Notes: generated from the letters alone by a model not told the origin. DNA of 39,918 nucleotides from Ilyobacter polytropus (GCA_003246855.1 QKCP01000136.1:1-39918), one strand, 5' to 3'; shown: positions 8,651-16,143, counted from the first letter of the stretch. Numbers and translations: made by a program.

Positions 8651-9589
8651 ATGAATATTATGAATAGTGTAATAATTATTTTCTTAATGATGGGAACCGG
8701 ATTTTTCTTTGCCAAAAAAAATATTTTGGATGAAAAGGTAAATACGGTTTTTGGAAAACTTTTAATAAATTTGACATTACCTTCGACAGTTATGGTAGCC
8801 TTTGTAGAAAGATTTACAAAAAAAGATTTAATTAACTCTATTTATAAACTCGGTGTTTGTTATCTGGTAATGTTTAGTTTAATGATTTTGGGTTTAATTT
8901 TTGTTAAAATATTTAAAATTGAAGAAAAAAGACAATCTGCTTTAGTTAATATGACTATGTTTGCAAATACTCTATTTATAGGACTTCCTGTTAATTCTAC
9001 TCTTTTTGGGGAAGAGAGCATCCCGTATTTATTTATATTTTGGTTTGCAAGTTTTTCTACATTCTGGACTCTGGGAATCTATAACTTTGTAGGAAATAAA
9101 CAAAGTTTCTCGATAATGGAAGGCTTAAAGAAGATGATCACTCCACCGCTTATTGCATTTGCATTATCGATTATTTTTATTATATTTGGAATAAAACTAC
9201 CTGAAGCTATCCAGATAACTTTGACAAAATTCGGTGCAATGACAACCCCTATTTCTATGCTTTTTTTAGGAACAGTCATTTATGAACTGGATTTTAAAAA
9301 TATTAAATTCAACAGAGATGTATACTTGGTTTTGATAAGCAGATTTTTATTAGCGCCGGTTGTCACTATCTTGATTATTACAATTGCCGGGCAGGTTATT
9401 GATATAAATTCTATTGCAAGAAAAGTTTTTATAGTAACGGCTTCTTTACCAATAATGACAAATCTTGCAATAATAAGCAAATACTATAAAAAAGATCATG
9501 AATTTACTGCACTTATGGTTGGAGTAACAACAATGTTGTCTATTATAACAATTCCGATACATGCATATGTATTAGAGCTAATATATTAG
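8651..9589 (+). CDS. AEC-family (auxin efflux carrier-like) membrane permease
   Basis: 312 residues with about ten hydrophobic segments; ATG 8651 after GAGAGGGGA. The N-terminal half (FLMMGTGFFFAKK, then INLTLPSTVMVAF) and the NTLFIGLPV motif near residue 115 are characteristic of bacterial AEC permeases, which move organic acids such as malate or malonate. C-terminal half repeats the pattern (FGAMTTPISMLFLGT near 200). It is paired with a cytoplasmic pectin methylesterase having a near-identical leader, so uptake or efflux of a uronate-derived acid is a reasonable guess, but the substrate is not shown by the sequence. Confidence 0.82.
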   Translation: MNIMNSVIIIFLMMGTGFFFAKKNILDEKVNTVFGKLLINLTLPSTVMVAFVERFTKKDLINSIYKLGVCYLVMFSLMILGLIFVKIFKIEEKRQSALVNMTMFANTLFIGLPVNSTLFGEESIPYLFIFWFASFSTFWTLGIYNFVGNKQSFSIMEGLKKMITPPLIAFALSIIFIIFGIKLPEAIQITLTKFGAMTTPISMLFLGTVIYELDFKNIKFNRDVYLVLISRFLLAPVVTILIITIAGQVIDINSIARKVFIVTASLPIMTNLAIISKYYKKDHEFTALMVGVTTMLSIITIPIHAYVLELIY

Positions 9590-9640
9590 GTGCTATCTTG
9601 TATTGGTATATGAGTTTAACCGGTAAATTGCAAGCCTTTA

Positions 9641-9715
9641 CCAAACTGCGCAGGCGACAGAATAAAAGTTAAACTTTTTATGCCTATTGTATTTAAATAA
9701 ATCCGATATAACTTT
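9641..9715 (+). promoter_or_regulatory. Leader repeat B with probable promoter of the pectin methylesterase gene
   Basis: Second copy of the block described at 8584-8615: TGCCTATTG, 17 bases, TATAAC at 9707-9712, with CGCAGGC 32 bases before. Between them a 15-base palindrome AAAAGTT-A-AACTTTT (9664-9678) is a possible operator. Copy A lacks this palindrome. Confidence 0.45.
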
Positions 9716-9734
9716 TTTTAAGGGGAGGATAATT

Positions 9735-10706
9735 ATGACAGTTTCAAAAGATGGAAACGGTGATTTTAAAACTATTCAGGAAGCAATCGATGCAGTTTCA
9801 GAAAATAATTCAACTAGAGTAGTTATCAACATAAAAAATGGAATTTATAAAGAAAAGATAAATATTGATAAGCCTTTTATTACTTTTATAGGGGAGTCTG
9901 TAGAAAACACTGTAATAACGTTTGATGACAATGCCAATAAAACATTTCCGGACGGTAGCAAGTATCGCACCTTCAATTCTTACAGCACCATCATTACTGG
10001 TGATGACTTTGTTGGAGAAAATATAACCTTTGAAAATTCATCTGGAGATGGAAGAGACGCAGGCCAAGCAGTAGCTGCATACATAGATGCGGATAGGATT
10101 ATATTTAAAAATTGCAGGTTTATAGGATTTCAAGATACAATATTTACAGCGCCATTACCGCCAAATCCCATCGAAGGCAAGGATTTTGGTGGTCCCAGAG
10201 ACGGACTGGAAAGGATAATGGGGAGGCAATATTTTGAAAATTGTTATATAAGAGGGGATATAGATTTTATATTCGGATCTTCTACTGCTGTTTTTAATAA
10301 ATGTGAGATATATTCTAATGACAGAAAAGAAAAAATAAATGGCTATATTACTGCTGCATCAACACCTAAAAATGAAAAGTACGGCTATGTATTTCTAGAT
10401 TGTAGGTTGACAAGTGATGCCGCAGCGGGGACTGTCTATCTTGGAAGGCCTTGGAGGGACTATGCCAAAACAGTATTTATAAACACATGGATGGATAAAC
10501 ATATAAAAGCTGAAGGCTGGCATAATTGGGGTAAAGAAAACGCTGAAAAGAACACCCTTTATGCTGAATACAATAGTTATGGGCCAGGATCCAAAACGAA
10601 GGAAAGAGTCCATTGGGCTAAAATATTAAGCGATGAGGAAGCCAAAGAGTACACCATAGAAAAGATACTCAAAGGCGAGGATGATTGGTGTCCTGTAAAT
10701 TCGTGA
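9735..10706 (+). CDS. Pectin methylesterase (CE8) lacking a signal peptide
   Basis: 323 residues from ATG 9735, chosen because AAGGGGAGGAT precedes it by a few bases; an upstream TTG at 9687 is unsupported. It begins directly with the beta-helix sequence MTVSKDGNGDFKTIQEAI. All CE8 landmarks are present: GQAVA (110-114), GFQDT with general acid Asp134, DFIFG with nucleophile Asp177, and GRPW with Arg238. The enzyme hydrolyses galacturonate methyl esters to free acid and methanol. With no signal peptide it should work in the cytoplasm on imported methylated oligogalacturonides, as some other intracellular CE8 enzymes are thought to do. It follows the AEC permease by 145 bases and has its own leader repeat. 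Confidence 0.88.
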   Translation: MTVSKDGNGDFKTIQEAIDAVSENNSTRVVINIKNGIYKEKINIDKPFITFIGESVENTVITFDDNANKTFPDGSKYRTFNSYSTIITGDDFVGENITFENSSGDGRDAGQAVAAYIDADRIIFKNCRFIGFQDTIFTAPLPPNPIEGKDFGGPRDGLERIMGRQYFENCYIRGDIDFIFGSSTAVFNKCEIYSNDRKEKINGYITAASTPKNEKYGYVFLDCRLTSDAAAGTVYLGRPWRDYAKTVFINTWMDKHIKAEGWHNWGKENAEKNTLYAEYNSYGPGSKTKERVHWAKILSDEEAKEYTIEKILKGEDDWCPVNS

Positions 10707-10756
10707 GCATAGAGCATTTTTTTAAGGTGTATTTTCTAACTTTTGTCCTATCGTGC

Positions 10757-10792
10757 GGACAGCTCCATAAACTGCCTGTGGAGTCATATAAT
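10757..10792 (-). repeat. Inverted copy of leader repeat A
   Basis: The reverse complement of these 36 bases matches 8540-8575 at about 32 positions, and all differences are transitions. The two copies therefore flank the AEC/pectin methylesterase pair in opposite orientation. Read on the minus strand the copy opens a short frame beginning MTPQAVYGAVRTIGQ; copy A reads MTPQAVHEAVQ, so both may be eroded fragments of one gene start. Confidence 0.6.
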
Positions 10793-10829
10793 CTATGTAT
10801 TAAAATTCAATATATCTCTGCATCCTTAA

Positions 10830-10928
10830 AATTATAATACTTGTGATGGATCTTCCGATAACTTTTGGTGCCAAATGCTTTTCAAACAGCTTGCTTATGT
10901 ACTGGGCCTAGATGGCTATGAAGAATAA
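10830..10928 (+). pseudogene. C-terminal remnant of an unidentified gene
   Basis: A 32-codon frame with protein-like composition but no start codon or ribosome site: it follows an in-frame TAA and reads NYNTCDGSSDNFWC, then QMLFKQLAYVLGLDGYEE, then TAA. Tryptophan, cysteine and balanced codons argue that it was once the end of a real protein. I could not assign the family. It sits beside the inverted repeat, so a gene may have been lost here by deletion. The gap 10707-11091 contains otherwise only this and the repeat. Confidence 0.4.
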
Positions 10929-11091
10929 TGTCTTTTGTGTTTGGAACATAAATGATTTGTTTTTAAATATTTAATCCAATTTTCCACAAAATAAGGATTG
11001 ATGTATTTTACTGTTTAGATTTTATGGCAAAAGAACGGGTATCTTTGTTTAAACTTATTTATTTTATTTAAATTAAGACGGACAAAAAGAC

Positions 11092-11142
11092 TTGAATCAT
11101 AAAAATTTCCGTGGTATACTGTTGGTATATTAAGGGTATAAA
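11092..11142 (+). promoter_or_regulatory. Promoter and triple GGTAT operator of the first GntR gene
   Basis: TTGAAT (11092-11097), 17 bases, TATACT (11115-11120). Three repeats with an 11-base period, GGTATACT (11113), GGTATATT (11124) and GGTATAAA (11135), begin on the -10 box itself. They match the operators before dctP1 and uxaC, so this regulator gene is probably autorepressed. Confidence 0.7.
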
Positions 11143-11153
11143 TAGGGGGAGTT

Positions 11154-11801
11154 ATGAGGGATCTTACAAATTTAAAGGAAAAATCATACGATATATTGAA
11201 GTCGAAAATAATAGAAGGGGAATTTGGTCCGAATTTTCGGCTTGATGAGAGAGAATTGGGCAAGCTTTTGGGGATGAGCAGGACTCCGATAAGGGAGGCT
11301 ATAAGCAAATTGGAATTAGAAGACTGGGTGAAAGTTATTCCTAGAAAAGGGGTTTTTGTTAATGAGATCACTTTGAAAGATGTCAACGATATTTTTCAAA
11401 TTAGAGATAACGTTGAACCGTTTATAGTAGAATTGGCTATGGAAAATATAGAAAATACAAAACTGGTGGAATTCGAGGAAGAAGTCCTTAAATATATAAA
11501 TTTAAAAGAGATGGAAAAAGAATTAGACAAAATAGACCATGAACTGCACAATTATATTTTGGAATCTTCTAAAAATAAACACCTTATAAAACTTATAAAA
11601 AATATATATGAACATAATATTTGGATAAGAAATTTATTCGTTCAAAAAAAGACAAGAAGACTTGAAGCGGCAAATGAGCACTTAGAAATTATTCAAGCAA
11701 TGAAAGATCGAGATATAGATAATGCTAAAAAAGCTGTAAGAAAACATAATTACAATTCAAAAGTAGGATTTTTATTAAATATTGGAAATCTAAGTGTTTA
11801 G
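11154..11801 (+). CDS. GntR-family (FadR/FCD subgroup) transcriptional regulator
   Basis: 215 residues; ATG 11154 behind AGGGGGAG. The N-terminal winged helix (about 5-70) contains GMSRTPIREAISKLE and the wing RKGVFVNEI. The C-terminal FCD ligand domain carries the expected metal-site residues in DHELHNYI, EHLEIIQ and KHNYN. This subgroup includes uronate regulators (UxuR, ExuR). The gene is convergent with a close paralogue (11978-12637), with which it shares most of the HTH and the terminal GFLLNIGNL, and next to the TRAP/uxa genes whose promoters carry GGTATACC pairs. It is probably a repressor released by a galacturonate-pathway intermediate. Confidence 0.85.
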   Translation: MRDLTNLKEKSYDILKSKIIEGEFGPNFRLDERELGKLLGMSRTPIREAISKLELEDWVKVIPRKGVFVNEITLKDVNDIFQIRDNVEPFIVELAMENIENTKLVEFEEEVLKYINLKEMEKELDKIDHELHNYILESSKNKHLIKLIKNIYEHNIWIRNLFVQKKTRRLEAANEHLEIIQAMKDRDIDNAKKAVRKHNYNSKVGFLLNIGNLSV

Positions 11802-11814
11802 TTTTTTAAAGTTC

Positions 11815-11890
11815 AATAAAGGCTTAACAAAAAGCAAAGAGCCCTCGGTATATATTCCGAGGGCTCTTTGCTTTTTGTTAAGCCTTTATT
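11815..11890. terminator. Bidirectional terminator: 34-bp perfect hairpin between convergent GntR genes
   Basis: Arms 11815-11848 and 11857-11890 are exact reverse complements over 34 bases, with an 8-base loop TATATATT. The GC-rich centre (GCCCTCGG / CCGAGGGC) is flanked by A-rich then T-rich stretches, giving U-tracts on both strands. It ends both regulator genes. The stem is much longer than a terminator needs. Confidence 0.92.
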
Positions 11891-11977
11891 AGTTCTCAAA
11901 GCTGTATTGTCAAAAATCATCTTTAAATTAGAGGTTGGATACTTTGTTTGGAGTAAAATATTTTTATAGAGTTTCAG

Positions 11978-12637
11978 CTAGATGTTAAGGTTGCCTATAT
12001 TCATTAAGAAACCTATCCTTGAATTTTGATTATGTGCAGTGATGGCGTTTTGAGCCTTTTCAACATCTCTAGATTTCAAAGCTTGAACAATTTCTAGGTG
12101 TTCTTTGATAGCTTCCGAACGTCTTCCTTTATTTTGTTTTGTCAGGTTTCTTATTCTGGCGTTATGCTCATATACGTTTTTCATTAGTTTTATAAGATGC
12201 TTGTTGTTAGATGCTTCTAAAATACATAGATGAAGCTCGTTATCTAATTTATCTAATTTTTTTGCATCTTCAGGTGATATGCTGTCTAATTCCATATACA
12301 TTGAAAATTCTTTCTCAAATCGAAGTAATTCCTTATCTTGAAGATTTTCGATTGAAAAATTCACTAATAGTGGCTCTATACTTGCTCTGATCTGAAAAAT
12401 ATCGTTTATATCTTTTAAAGTAATTTCACTTACGAAGATACCCTTTCTCGGTATTATGGTAACTAGATCATCCTGCTCTAACTTGCTGAGAGCTTCTCTT
12501 ACAGGCGTTCGGCTGACTCCGATGAGGGCACTTACTTCCCTCTCGTCCAGCCTGAAGTTTGGCTTAAACTCTCCTGATATTATTTTTGATTTTAAAATTT
12601 CATAAGTTTTATCTTTAAGATTTGATTTATTTTTCAT
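11978..12637 (-). CDS. GntR-family (FCD) regulator, paralogue of the neighbouring one
   Basis: 219 residues from ATG at 12637, which follows GGAGG (12645-12649); an upstream in-frame ATG at 12700 would add 21 residues with no ribosome site and break alignment with the paralogue. HTH region GVSRTPVREALSKLEQDD, wing RKGIFVSEITLKDINDIFQIR, FCD region LDNELHLCILEASNNKHL, EHLEIVQAL and AHNQN, ending GFLMNIGNLNI. Much of the sequence is identical to the first regulator, so the pair arose by duplication. It diverges from dctP1, with the shared upstream region carrying the GGTATACC operators. It probably senses a related ligand, or binds as homo- or heterodimer to the same sites; this is inference. 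Confidence 0.85.
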   Translation of the reverse strand: MKNKSNLKDKTYEILKSKIISGEFKPNFRLDEREVSALIGVSRTPVREALSKLEQDDLVTIIPRKGIFVSEITLKDINDIFQIRASIEPLLVNFSIENLQDKELLRFEKEFSMYMELDSISPEDAKKLDKLDNELHLCILEASNNKHLIKLMKNVYEHNARIRNLTKQNKGRRSEAIKEHLEIVQALKSRDVEKAQNAITAHNQNSRIGFLMNIGNLNI

Positions 12638-12671
12638 GAAAATACCTCCAATATATTTTAGGCATGTTATA

Positions 12672-12700
12672 AATATACACAAATTTTCATTATTTTTCAA
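12672..12700 (-). promoter_or_regulatory. Promoter of the second GntR gene
   Basis: On the minus strand TTGAAA (12695-12700), 17 bases, TATATT (12672-12677), 35 bases before the ATG. A full GGTATACC at 12780-12787, with a degenerate partner AAATACCT at 12768-12775, lies about 80 bases upstream of this promoter and could be an operator for the divergent region. Confidence 0.55.
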
Positions 12701-12917
12701 GAAATTTTATTTATAAATTTCATTAATATACTAACGAATTTCAATTAGAGCTCTAAACTTTTTAAAAAAATACCTCTTTGGTATACCGTAGTTCTTTATA
12801 ATTTTCTGGGATGAGTGAATATCTAAGGTGCGATAATTATTGGTCTAAAGTTGTTCTTTGAAATGGATTACCAGGCTTTGTTTTGATCACAAAATACTAT
12901 TTTTTCGAAAAAACAAC

Positions 12918-12976
12918 TTGACTGATTTTTTAGAATACGATATAAGCATATTAACGGGTATACTATTAGGTATACC
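12918..12976 (+). promoter_or_regulatory. Upstream promoter copy with GGTATACC operator pair
   Basis: TTGACT (12918-12923), 17 bases, TATAAG (12941-12946), then GGTATACT (12957-12964) and GGTATACC (12969-12976), centre spacing 12 bases. Operators lie about 10 bases after the -10, where a bound repressor would block RNA polymerase. Confidence 0.8.
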
Positions 12977-13081
12977 AATATAAACAACAAGATTCGGCGA
13001 TTATTGATCCAAAGTTGTTCTTTGGAATGAATTATTAGGCTTTGTTTTGATCAAAAAATGCTATTTTTTCGAAAAAATAAC

Positions 13082-13140
13082 TTGACTAATCTACTAAAAT
13101 ACGATATAAGTATATTAACAGGTATACTACTGGGTATACC
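13082..13140 (+). promoter_or_regulatory. Proximal promoter of dctPQM-1 with GGTATACC operator pair
   Basis: TTGACT (13082-13087), 17 bases, TATAAG (13105-13110), then GGTATACT (13121-13128) and GGTATACC (13133-13140). The dctP ribosome site AGGAGGG follows at 13153-13159. Confidence 0.85.
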
Positions 13141-13166
13141 AATGTGAATAAAAGGAGGGTTATTTT

Positions 13167-14174
13167 ATGAAAGGAAATTCAAAAATTTTATTAATTGTGG
13201 TTTTAGCTTTACTTGGTGCGATTTTGGGTGGTTGTGGTAAAAAATCTGGTGATGGCGAAGCAAAAAATATCGTTTTGAAATTAGCTGATATTCAGCCGGA
13301 AGATTACCCTACTGTAAAAGGGGATATGGAATTTGCTAGATTGGTTGAAGAGAGAACTGGCGGAAGAATAAAGGTAGAGGTATACCCGTCTGCGCAACTT
13401 GGGGATGAAAAGGCATCGATTGAACAAGTCCAATTTGGAGCAATAGACCTTGTTAGAACTAGTGTTTCTCCACTGTCTCAATATGAGGCAAAGTTAAATG
13501 TGCTAATGCTGCCTTATCTTTATAAAGATGTAGATCATATGTTTAGAGTTTTAGACGGACCTATAGGGGATGACATGCTTCTATCTCTTGAAGATAAAAA
13601 TATGATCGGGCTATGCTGGCTTGATTCTGGAGCAAGAAATTTTTACAACACTAAAAGACCTATAAAATCATTAAGTGATTTAAAAGGATTGAAAATAAGA
13701 GTTCAAGAAAGTGAACTTATGCTAGAAATGGTAAAAGCTTTAGGTGCTTCACCAACTCCAATGGCCTTCGGAGAAGTTTACAGTGCCCTTCAAACAGGCG
13801 TTATTGACGGTGCTGAGAATAACTGGCCAAGCTATGAGTCTACAAGTCACTTTGAAGTAGCTAAATACTATACGTTAGATGGACACACTAGAGCACCTGA
13901 AATGATTTTGATCAATAAAGGGGTATTTAACAAATTATCTGATGAAGATAAAGAGGTTATCAAACAAGCAGCTAAAGAGGCGGCTATCCTAGAAAGAAAA
14001 CTGTGGATAGAAAGAGAAGATAAATCAAAAGAAAAAATCTTGGCTAACGGAAATGAAGTTAATGAATTAACGCCGGAAGCAAGAAAAGCGTTCCAAGAAG
14101 CAGTTATGCCTTTATATGAAAAATTCGCTTCAGATTATTCTGATGTAGTTAAGGCTATCATAGATACCAAATAG
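13167..14174 (+). CDS. dctP: TRAP transporter 1, periplasmic-type solute-binding lipoprotein DctP
   Basis: 335 residues, ATG after AGGAGGG. Lipobox LGGC near residue 23 anchors it outside the membrane. Landmarks of DctP proteins: YPSAQLGDEKASIEQVQFGAIDL, then DLKGLKIRVQ with the arginine that binds the ligand carboxylate, and SPTPMAFGEVYSALQTG followed by VIDGAENNWPS. This is the type found near uxaC genes that binds hexuronates. The gene is transcribed from the duplicated GGTATACC promoter, the same operator as uxaC, so D-galacturonate (or glucuronate) is the likely ligand. A stem-loop separates it from dctQM. Confidence 0.9.
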   Translation: MKGNSKILLIVVLALLGAILGGCGKKSGDGEAKNIVLKLADIQPEDYPTVKGDMEFARLVEERTGGRIKVEVYPSAQLGDEKASIEQVQFGAIDLVRTSVSPLSQYEAKLNVLMLPYLYKDVDHMFRVLDGPIGDDMLLSLEDKNMIGLCWLDSGARNFYNTKRPIKSLSDLKGLKIRVQESELMLEMVKALGASPTPMAFGEVYSALQTGVIDGAENNWPSYESTSHFEVAKYYTLDGHTRAPEMILINKGVFNKLSDEDKEVIKQAAKEAAILERKLWIEREDKSKEKILANGNEVNELTPEARKAFQEAVMPLYEKFASDYSDVVKAIIDTK

Positions 14175-14182
14175 TATAAAGG

Positions 14183-14215
14183 TTTGGGGTAAAGGTCTCC
14201 GACCTTTGCCCCAAA
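14183..14215 (+). promoter_or_regulatory. Intercistronic stem-loop between dctP-1 and dctQ-1
   Basis: A 15-bp stem (14183-14197 with 14201-14215, one G-T pair) with loop TCC and no T-run after it. It probably protects the dctP message or attenuates dctQM, raising binding protein over membrane subunits. Confidence 0.6.
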
Positions 14216-14232
14216 TTAAATTAGGAGGAATT

Positions 14233-14724
14233 ATGAAATATTTAAAAAAAATACTCGAGTCTATAGAGAAAGTTATTGAAGGTTTTGCTATGTCTCTGCT
14301 TGTGCTGATGACCGTTATAATCGGTTATCAAATAGTGAGTAGATATATTTTCGCTAGTACTCCTAGGTGGTCGGAAGAACTTGCACTTATTTTTATGGTA
14401 TGGTTTGCATTCATAGGGATGGCGATAGGGGTAAAAAGAGGGATTCATCTAAGCATAGAATATTTTTTCAACAAACTCAATATAAAGGCACAAAATATAG
14501 TTGAGGTAATAAACAATACAATTGTTTTTTTATTCGGCCTAATTCTTTTTGTTTATGGTGGTAAATTAGCAGCTATGGCAGGCATGTCTAAAATGGCTGC
14601 AACTGGGTTATCCACAACGGTTTTGTATATTATGGTCCCTATAAACGGTATAATGATGAGTATTTATTCCATTATAAAAATTATAGACATAATAAAAAGT
14701 AATAATAGTAAAGAGGTGAAATAA
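14233..14724 (+). CDS. dctQ: TRAP transporter 1, small membrane subunit DctQ
   Basis: 163 residues from ATG 14233, preceded by AGGAGGAA; an in-frame TTG at 14206 lies inside the stem-loop and is rejected. Four hydrophobic segments with the family signature FASTPRWSEELALIFMVW and GVKRGIHLSIEYF (about 37-77). DctQ couples the binding protein to the large permease. The stop TAA shares one base with the ATG of dctM (TAATG), so the two are translationally coupled. Confidence 0.9.
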   Translation: MKYLKKILESIEKVIEGFAMSLLVLMTVIIGYQIVSRYIFASTPRWSEELALIFMVWFAFIGMAIGVKRGIHLSIEYFFNKLNIKAQNIVEVINNTIVFLFGLILFVYGGKLAAMAGMSKMAATGLSTTVLYIMVPINGIMMSIYSIIKIIDIIKSNNSKEVK

Positions 14725-16013
14725 TGGAAACAATGGGAATTGTAATACTTTTAGGTACGTTGTTTATTTTCTTGATAATAAGGCTTCCTATAGCGTTTGC
14801 ATTGGGAGTATCTGCAACTTTGGCTGCGCTTTATATGAAGATACCGCTGCTTATAGTAGCTCAAAAAATGGTATCTGGCGTTCATAGTTTTTCGCTTATG
14901 GCTATCCCGTTCTTTATTTTAGCAGGAGAGCTTATGGGGCAGGGTGGAATATCTAAGAGGCTCATAGATTTTTCTAATGTAATAATAGGAAGAGTTCGTG
15001 GCGGCCTTTCAATGGTTAATATACTATCTAGTATGTTTTTTGGCGGGATTTCCGGTTCATCAGTAGCGGATACTTCTTCGATAGGATCTATAATGATACC
15101 TATGATGGAAGAACAAGGATATGATAAAGATTATTCTGTAAATGTCACCATAACTTCATCTACTCAAGGAGTTTTAATCCCTCCAAGTCACAATATGATT
15201 ATATACTCTCTTGCGGCAGGTGGACTTTCTATAGGTAAGCTTTTTCTAGGTGGAATTATACCTGGAGTTTTATTAGGGGTATCTCTTATGGTTCTAAGCT
15301 ATGTCATAGCGGTTAAAAGAGGGTATCCAAAAGGGGAAAAAATTTCTTTTAAAGACTCTATAAGAATAATCAGAGAAAGTGCCTTAGGACTCATGACAGC
15401 TGTAATTGTAATGGGTGGGGTAATAAGTGGTATCTTTACAGCAACTGAGTCTGCCGCTATAGCAGCAATATACGCATTTGTTATCACTTTCTTTGTATAT
15501 AAAGATATACATATAAGAGAGATGAAGACAATTTTATCCAACTCTTTAAAAACTCTTTCGCTAGTTATGGCTGTAATAGCCACATCCAGTGCGTTCGGTT
15601 ATATGATGGCATATCTAAAAGTTCCACAGCTTATTACGAATGGACTGCTTAACATCTCTTCAAACAAAATAGTTATTTTACTCTTGGTAAATATAATACT
15701 TTTAATCTTAGGTATGATAATGGATATGGCTCCACTTATACTTATAACTACACCAATTTTACTTCCGGTTGTAACAAAAGTAGGAATGGATCCCATTCAG
15801 TTTGGTATATTGATGATGCTTAACTTAGGGATAGGACTTATAACACCGCCTGTTGGATCTACACTGTTTGTAGGTTGTTCTATAGCAAATATATCCATAG
15901 AGAAGATTGCAAAATCATTAAAACCATTTTACATAATGCTGTTTATTTATCTAATGTGCTTGACTTTTATCCCGGCAATGACTACATGGTTGCCTAACCT
16001 TATACTGAAGTAA
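14724..16013 (+). CDS. dctM: TRAP transporter 1, large permease subunit DctM
   Basis: 429 residues, twelve or so membrane segments. Signature stretches: FSLMAIPFFILAGELM near 55, GGISGSSVADTSSIGSIMIP near 110, STQGVLIPPSHNMIIYS near 150, and NLGIGLITPPVGSTLFVG near 365. It forms the sodium-coupled channel of the uronate TRAP system together with DctQ. No terminator follows; the uxaC promoter begins about 30 bases after the stop, so some readthrough into uxaCBA is likely. Confidence 0.92.
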   Translation: METMGIVILLGTLFIFLIIRLPIAFALGVSATLAALYMKIPLLIVAQKMVSGVHSFSLMAIPFFILAGELMGQGGISKRLIDFSNVIIGRVRGGLSMVNILSSMFFGGISGSSVADTSSIGSIMIPMMEEQGYDKDYSVNVTITSSTQGVLIPPSHNMIIYSLAAGGLSIGKLFLGGIIPGVLLGVSLMVLSYVIAVKRGYPKGEKISFKDSIRIIRESALGLMTAVIVMGGVISGIFTATESAAIAAIYAFVITFFVYKDIHIREMKTILSNSLKTLSLVMAVIATSSAFGYMMAYLKVPQLITNGLLNISSNKIVILLLVNIILLILGMIMDMAPLILITTPILLPVVTKVGMDPIQFGILMMLNLGIGLITPPVGSTLFVGCSIANISIEKIAKSLKPFYIMLFIYLMCLTFIPAMTTWLPNLILK

Positions 16014-16044
16014 TTTATACAGCTATTTGTATTTTTGAAAAGGC

Positions 16045-16102
16045 TTGACTAAAGAAAAAAAATAAGTTAGAATATATTAACTGGTATACCTATTGGTATA
16101 CC
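16045..16102 (+). promoter_or_regulatory. Promoter of uxaCBA with twin GGTATACC operator
   Basis: TTGACT (16045-16050), 17 bases, TAGAAT (16068-16073), then two perfect GGTATACC palindromes (16083-16090, 16095-16102) separated by TATT. Architecture and spacing equal those before dctP-1. This is the best-conserved operator of the set. Confidence 0.87.
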
Positions 16103-16143
16103 TTGGTTTTAACTGAAATTATTGATGATAAGGAGATATTTTA

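Larger units (their letters stand above)
12831..13144 (+). repeat. Tandemly duplicated promoter/operator region, 164-bp period
   Basis: Copy 1 (about 12831-12980) and copy 2 (about 12995-13144) align without gaps at an offset of 164, with about 128 of 150 bases identical. Each contains a complete promoter and operator pair. The runs TTGTTCTTTG and TATTTTTTCGAAAAAA are almost unchanged in both. Confidence 0.9.

Noticed and set aside
12638-12700. Longer start for the second GntR protein
   Set aside because: The added 21 residues cover the promoter's -10 and -35, and the paralogue begins at the shorter start.
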